A stretch of 64,000 nucleotides of DNA from Gnetum montanum (Eukaryota; Streptophyta; Gnetopsida; Gnetales; Gnetaceae): positions 856,973-920,972 of the forward strand of contig MNCI01000952.1 in the NCBI GenBank assembly GCA_015680685.1, written 5' to 3'. Under the pieces are notes generated by a model. That model did not search any database. It saw nothing but the letters and a program-made list of their open reading frames with translations, and was not told the DNA's origin. Of the stretch, positions 58,661 to 64,000 are shown in pieces. Each line of letters begins with the position of its first letter. The stretch's first letter is position 1. The position numbers and the translations under genes were made by a program.

Positions 58661-60812
58661 ATGTGTGGTCATTAGATTAGTCGTGAAGGAGATGCTCCAT
58701 CATTTTTTAAGAACTAATAAGTGTTTCACCTTTTTTTTTCACAATTTTTTATCATTTTCCTATTTTTTCCAAAAATTTTCAATTCTTCATATGTCTTCCA
58801 TTTCTTAATATTTTTCTTTTCTTTATACTTTTCTCTTTTCTTAAATCATTTTCTTTATGTTTATGCATGTTGTTTAAGTTTTTATTAATAAAATTGCCAA
58901 GTCATGATGTAGAAGTCAACGCTATGTATTGGGTTTTTATGCTATGATATCAAGATGATTGGGTAAGTAATTATGTAAAGCAGTGAGACCGCCTCCTCCA
59001 TCCCTCAAATTCTCTAAATAAAAGGTCTTTATCATGGAAACAATTTGGTTCTTCTTTCATGAAACTAAAATTAATGAATCATCATTGCATCTTAAAGAAA
59101 GAGGGAATGACCAAGTGCGAATGGAAAAGGGTGTGACCTCAAGGAGACTTGTCGAATTGTCTTCTTGACTTCCTTCGTGTGGTTTATGACTCCTCTTGGA
59201 ATATATCATCACTCCTACATTGACCAATAAAAAGGAAGCTATGTCTTTTCATGGTGTGGTTCCCATTTCAAAAAACTTAAAATCCAAAAAAAAGGGGACA
59301 AAAAAAAATAATAGTGGAAATTTAAAGCACACCACTTAGATATAATAATGGGCTACAAGCACTAGTTATGGGGCTGGAAAGACATGTTACCCATGCCTAA
59401 AGGCTCCCCTCTAACTAAGGCCCTTTCTTGCTTCTTTTCTTTTCTTCTCTTTTTAGCGTGATGCTTGTTCTTTGAGGTGGTTGTGGACTCATGGTGGTCA
59501 ACAAGAAAGAACACATCAATGTCAAATCATTATTCATGATATGAACTTGGTCTAAACTTGGGTGGATATGTATGTTGATAATTTTAATCATATTTCTCAC
59601 AAGAACCTATTGTGGACATGGTTAAGTACCTTACATCTTAATCTTTGCAATTCCTTCTCATCCCATAATTCACCTCATTTCTACATGCAATTATGAGCCT
59701 TTTAGTTTTGTGTAGTATAGTGCAAAATCCAAACCAATGTAGTTGTGTGTTTTTTGGAACAAAGACATGATCTACATTTAACTTCTAGGGTGCCAACAGA
59801 CATCTATAGAAGTGGTTATGCAAGGGCATTATGGCAAGAGCCTTCTTTAGGAAGGACCCACTTACATAACTTTCGTTAATCATGGCTTTGAGCTAACCTT
59901 TACATCTTTTAGAACATCAGTGACAATTTCTCTGAATTTATGCATGATTTTGGGACTACTTCTCATTTGTTCTATTAATTTTTCCTAATTTTCCATTTCC
60001 ATATCCATTAATATTTTCGTGTCATCTTCTGAATTAGACCTTTGGTTTCAATTGTTCGAAAACTTGTGCACCTTTGAAGTTAAACTCATTAGTCATGGGG
60101 GCTAGGGATGAATTTTTTGAAATTTTTTTAAAAAAATTAACATCCTATTTTTGAACATTGTGGTAACTAATAGTAATTGATCAAAATAATGTGAACAACT
60201 TGATGGTTTTAGTTACCTCGTAACCTTGGGCATAGTATGCTATCATCACCTTATGCTTAAATGCAAAATAAGGGATTCAAAAAAGGTTAATTATTAAAGA
60301 AAATTTATCAAAACTAATGTTGATCCATTGGTAACTCTAGGTGATGCTAAAAGAAACACCTAAGGAAGAAGGTCTTTTACCAACCACAAAAGCAAAACCA
60401 ATAGGGGGACAATGGAGGATATGACCATGGACAAATCATAGTGCACATAAAAAAAGCAGTTCAAACATCACATGTTTACTAGATCCATGGGACAATGAGA
60501 AAAAAATTTAGTCCATCCTTCAAGAATGTTCTACATAACCAGAGAAGCATCAACATAATTATCAAGGTTAGAAGTCTACCACTACTAGCGACAACAAGAA
60601 GAATCATCTTCAATGGATTTTTGAAGAGCTATATAAATTTTGCAATCTTCAATGTCTATCTAGTCATTTTGTCATTTTTTCATTTTGTAATGCATCCACT
60701 CGAATAAAATTTTGTAATGCAGCACTCAAAGTCAATCAATAGTTAGCATCAATTACTATTCCCATCATTTCCAGTTTGTTATCATGTTAACTCAAGGATG
60801 AGTTTTTATTCA
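58661..60812 (+). other. RT6 3' non-coding region
   Basis: T-rich start (58720-58860), CATGGTGTGGTTCCCATTTC at about 59248, conserved block at about 59318-59432 (GGGCTACAAGCACTAG, GACATGTTACCCATGCC, CCTCTAACTAAGGCCCTTT), and a degenerate AGGACCCACTTACAT near 59850. No conserved ORF. Confidence 0.6.
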
Positions 60813-60824
60813 GTTGTGGGGATA
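60813..60824 (+). other. RT6 polypurine tract
   Basis: GTTGTGGGGATA before the LTR start TGATGAAACATC, preceded by GAGTTTTTATTCA. Confidence 0.72.
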
Positions 60825-61765
60825 TGATGAAACATCGGTTGGCTACATTGACACAGCTACTTCGATGTAGCCATATTAACATAATCACTTCAATGTAGCC
60901 ACTTCGAGGTAGCTGCTTCAAGGCAATTGCCTTGATGTAACTTCTTCGATGTAATAACTTCAAAGTAGCTGCCTCAATGCATGTAATGATACATTAATGT
61001 GGCCTTGTCAATGCAGTGTTTGTTTCTACCTATAAATACACATGCTCCTACCATTTATTGGCATTCTTTTCTCAATAGAGTAGCGTAACTCTTGCATTTT
61101 TATTCCATAGTCTTAGAAAATAGTTAGTGAGTACCCACAATGTGGATCTGAGTCAATTGTATGGTGTCTTATTCAAGTGGAAATGTACTAAGACACATTC
61201 CATGAATGGTAATAAGATTAAGATTAATTATTATTCATTACAGCACTTTGACTTAGATTAGATTTAGTTTCCATGTATTTAATTAATATTTATGTTTTCA
61301 TGAATGTTAATGAATTGGCAGTGCAACCAATTTCAAGCGTAAACACATATTTGCTTGGTAATCCCAACAACGTTATTGCTTAGTTCGCCAAGTAGCATAG
61401 TGCTTGGTAATCTTAGCAGTGGATATGTGAGTTCAAGACATGTATTGCAAGCTAAGATCAGACACTGATCACCTGTAGGCTAGTTTAGACTTTACTTTCC
61501 ATTATTAATTAGTTTAAATAATTTATTTCTTTTATTATCGTTAGGAGTAGCATAAGGCCGAAACAACATCAAGAATCATATGCCTCACTTTGAACTAAAC
61601 CATACATAACAACACTACCACTAGTCCAAGTGGAAAGACAACGAACTACGATCAATGCTTAACGATCTAAATGCACAACTAGTCCCATCCATGGAATTCA
61701 ACAGGATCGTGCATGAATGTTTGTGATTCATATGGTTGGGCGTAGGGGGTACTTGCTGCTCATCA
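60825..61765 (+). repeat. RT6 3' LTR (941 bp)
   Basis: TGATGAAACATC to TGCTGCTCATCA. A 14 bp array at 60888-60971; TATAAATA at 61031-61038. U5 (TTGGTAATCCCAACA, GTGGAAAGACAACGAACTAC) matches the interrupted 5' copy. Confidence 0.88.
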
Positions 61766-62919
61766 CATTGAGATATAAACTTGCTAAAAAACATGTTCTA
61801 TTATAGTTTTTAAACCCACATGAACTACTAAGTACTGAATATGATGCTATCATGCCTCAAAATTTGTTATGGAAAAAGGTTAATAACTTGGAGAGATCAA
61901 AGCTTTTGTTGAATAGTCTTTGCCAAAATTCCATTAAAATGGTTAAAGAAGAAATTCAGTTTGTGTGCAACCAAACATTCTTAAATAATTAAGCTTATTT
62001 CATTAGAAAATTGGTTGTTGGAAAGATCAATGTTTTGTGTTATCTACATGCCTCTATTTCCATAAAGGTATCTATCCACTCAAATTATTTCTTGATAGGA
62101 CAAAATCCCCCTATGTTTGAGATTGGCAACTTCCTTTGAAATGGATTCTCTAAACATGTTTTTAGAAGGATGTAAGATCTAAACTATCAAGAAGATCATA
62201 CTTAGCTACCTTTCCACAACCTAGCTATTTTGCAATTTTAGATTGTTCATGCTTAGATTCAAAACAATTTTGAATCTGCAAGAAAACATTCATTTGCAAT
62301 TGAAAGTCAACTACAACTGCAAACATTAAATTAGGAAAAAATTGGTGTTGTAATTGGAAAGATGTGGAGTGGTTAAAGGGAAAATAAATTTTAAATGTCC
62401 AAAAACATGGCAAAAATTAAGGAAATGTTGTAAAATTTTAGGAAGCTTTAAAAATGAAGTAACAACATCGAACGTAATTTCGTTTTTGAAATGGAAAATG
62501 CAAAACATGGCTAATCCATTATGTTTCTTGTAACTATGATGAAATCTACTCTCATCCTTGAAGCTACTATTTTTGTTACAACAAGAAATCTTAGTAGTTA
62601 TTTCATTACATTCAATTTCAATCTCTCATCATTATGCTTTAGAAAAACACTATTATTAGAGATGTGAAGATAAAATCTATAATTAACTTATGTTGAACTT
62701 CACTTTTCTTATCAACTATTTGTTTAGTTTTAGAATTATCTAAATATATGAAAAGAAGAGTTAAGATATCTAAAATTGTTGTAAAAGAAAGACTGAAGAC
62801 ATGTCCAAGTTAACTATGGATTGACATCATTATTGTAACCTTGGATTTGTCTATTTAAATCTATCTTTAGTCGATTATGGGTAGTAACTTGAGAGTGTCA
62901 TCTATTGTGTAAGGGTTGT
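61766..62919. other. Spacer between RT6 and RT7, no recognised gene
   Basis: AT-rich DNA of 1.15 kb. Short overlapping minus-strand frames at 62225-62508 are hydrophobic by composition and match nothing I know. No element termini were found. Confidence 0.4.
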
Positions 62920-63794
62920 TGATGAAGCACATTTTTGTATGCTCTGATGTCGAGTACCCGATGTTAGAGCCTCGACGTCAAGTATTCGATGTCAAAGTGC
63001 AGACACAATGTTGGATATCCCATGTTGCAAGGTATACGCCAACCTATAAATATAGCGCTTGGGCACACGATTTGGGCATTAGTTTCATTGGTTTTTCATA
63101 GTTTTGTCAATAAAGTACCCAAATTCTTGCAGTTTTATTCTGTAATCTTAGAGAACAGTCAGTGAGTGCCCACAAAGTGAATCTGAGTCAGTTGTACGAA
63201 GTCTTATTCGATTGGCAATGTACCTAGACATATTTGACGAACGACAATAAGATTCAGATTCATTATTATTCATTGCAACACTTTAACTTAGATTAGATTT
63301 ACTTTCCATGCAATTTACTTTTCATGTACTTGGCTAATATTTACATTTTCATACATCTTAATTAATTAGGCACATAAGTACGATCGCTTCAAGCATGCAT
63401 ATGACTCTTGATAATCCCAACAACGCTTAATGTTTAGTAACTCAGCAGCATTATATGTATTCAAGATGTGCACGGGAAGTGGGATCGGATACTTATGTTA
63501 GGGTAGTTGATTATTAATTAGCAATTAGATTAGTTGAATTGATTATAAATTGAGTTTCAACCTATTGTTAATCGTAGAACAATAAAATATAAAATAATAA
63601 AAATCATATGCCTCACTCTAGACTAAACCATATGTGACAAAGCTACCACTAGTCCAAGTGGGAAGACAGCAAACTACAATCAAGGCATAGCGATCTCGAT
63701 GCCACAACTAATCCTATCCACAGAATTTGATCGGATCGTGTGTGAATGCTTATGATCCGTATGGTTGGGTGTAGGGGTACCTCACCACTCATCA
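62920..63794 (+). repeat. RT7 5' LTR (875 bp)
   Basis: TGATGAAGCACA to CACCACTCATCA. TATAAATA at 63045-63052. U3 has two imperfect 20 bp direct copies (62945-62964 and 62973-62992) built on CGA(T/C)GTC and CCCGATGT/TTCGATGT. The AATAAAG and TCTTATTCGATTGGCAATG region matches RT6 R-U5. Confidence 0.88.
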
Positions 63795-63795
63795 T

Positions 63796-63813
63796 TAGCG
63801 CCATTGCCAGGGA
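63796..63813 (+). other. RT7 primer binding site (tRNA-Asp type)
   Basis: TAGCGCCATTGCCAGGGA, three mismatches to the tRNA-Asp complement, all G-to-A. Confidence 0.78.
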
Positions 63814-63919
63814 TGATGCTAGTTATCTAGATTAGTTATATTATACACGATCGTTGTAAAGGAATTAACAATATATCTTTTAGAAACTATTAACTCACAC
63901 ACACCATAAACCAAGAACA

Positions 63920-64000
63920 ATGTCTCTCTCACATGGAAGTGACTATGCATTGTATAGCGAACACATTCATTGGAGAACTAATGAGATATACGATGAAGAA
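63920..64000 (+). CDS. gag: RT7 gag N-terminus (partial at window edge)
   Basis: ATG at 63920, open to the window end. It reads MSLSHGSDYALYSEHIHWRT and onward, aligning with the RT6 gag N-terminus around HWRTN. Only 27 codons are visible, so it is unknown whether the rest is intact. Confidence 0.65.
   Translation, partial: MSLSHGSDYALYSEHIHWRTNEIYDEE

Larger units (their letters stand above)
53967..61765 (+). mobile_element. RT6: gag-only, pol-less LTR retrotransposon
   Basis: 5' LTR (split by a solo LTR), primer site, gag, a piece of the protease-RT linker, 3' non-coding region, polypurine tract, 3' LTR. Flanks catag (53962-53966) and cattg (61766-61770) match at 4 of 5. Protease core, RT, RNase H and integrase are absent. 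It is the second pol-less element here, with a different deletion from RT2 and no extra ORF. Confidence 0.85.
62920..64000 (+). mobile_element. RT7: LTR retrotransposon 5' end, cut by window edge
   Basis: 5' LTR, primer site, leader and the first 27 gag codons. Gag N-terminus and U5 resemble RT6 most closely. The left flank is gttgt; the partner lies outside the window. Confidence 0.87.

Noticed and set aside
1-64000. tRNA, rRNA, organelle-derived DNA or an intact host gene
   Set aside because: Looked for cloverleaf-type sequence, conserved rRNA words and long open frames with introns; none was recognised. The only tRNA-related sequences are primer binding sites.

Overview
This window looks like intergenic DNA from a large, repeat-rich plant genome. 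I see no intact host gene, tRNA or rRNA. Almost everything recognisable is a decayed transposable element. The LTR elements carry tRNA-Asp-type primer binding sites, FMDD-type reverse transcriptases, an H-X6-H integrase zinc finger and no chromodomain. Those traits point to the plant-specific Ogre/Tat/Athila branch of Ty3/gypsy, closest to Athila by eye. A plant hAT (DUF659 type) transposase relic fits this. The density of old, stop-riddled elements suggests a big seed-plant genome, possibly a gymnosperm; that last step is a guess.

Layout. RT1 (1-2765, minus, runs off the left edge): gag and 5' LTR. 2766-5453: no gene, one ~100 bp minisatellite. RT2 (5454-13569, minus): both LTRs and a near-matching 5 bp target duplication; gag plus an extra ~915-codon ORF, with pol deleted. 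13570-14928: unidentified. RT3 (14929-about 27150, minus): gag, protease, RT, RNase H, integrase and the same extra ORF at the 3' side; 5' LTR lost. RT4 (27161-36774, plus): head to head with RT3, 5' LTR truncated, full gag-pol, no extra ORF. A LINE relic (about 36950-40420, plus). RT5 (40619-50756, plus): complete gag-pol element with both LTRs and a near-matching target duplication. 50757-52059: nothing recognised. hAT relic (52060-53695, minus). RT6 (53967-61765, plus): gag-only derivative whose 5' LTR is split by a solo LTR (54463-55313) with a perfect 5 bp duplication. 61766-62919: nothing recognised. RT7 (62920-64000, plus): 5' LTR, primer site and first gag codons, cut by the right edge.

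How the parts relate. All seven LTR elements belong to one lineage: leader, gag, modified zinc knuckle, R-U5 and 3' non-coding blocks can be matched between copies. Copies differ in (i) the U3 promoter region, which in each subfamily is built from a different short repeat or palindrome, (ii) presence of an extra 3' ORF (RT2, RT3), and (iii) loss of pol (RT2, RT6). The most interesting system is the extra ORF. It is shared by two differently organised elements, it is related by eye to the 'putative plant transposon protein' family, and in both copies it is preceded by a segment resembling an LTR promoter (TATA box plus start of R). I infer an internal promoter giving a separate mRNA for this ORF. 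All coding regions carry stops or frameshifts, so the products named below are ancestral functions, not working proteins. Translations were read by eye and domain edges are approximate.
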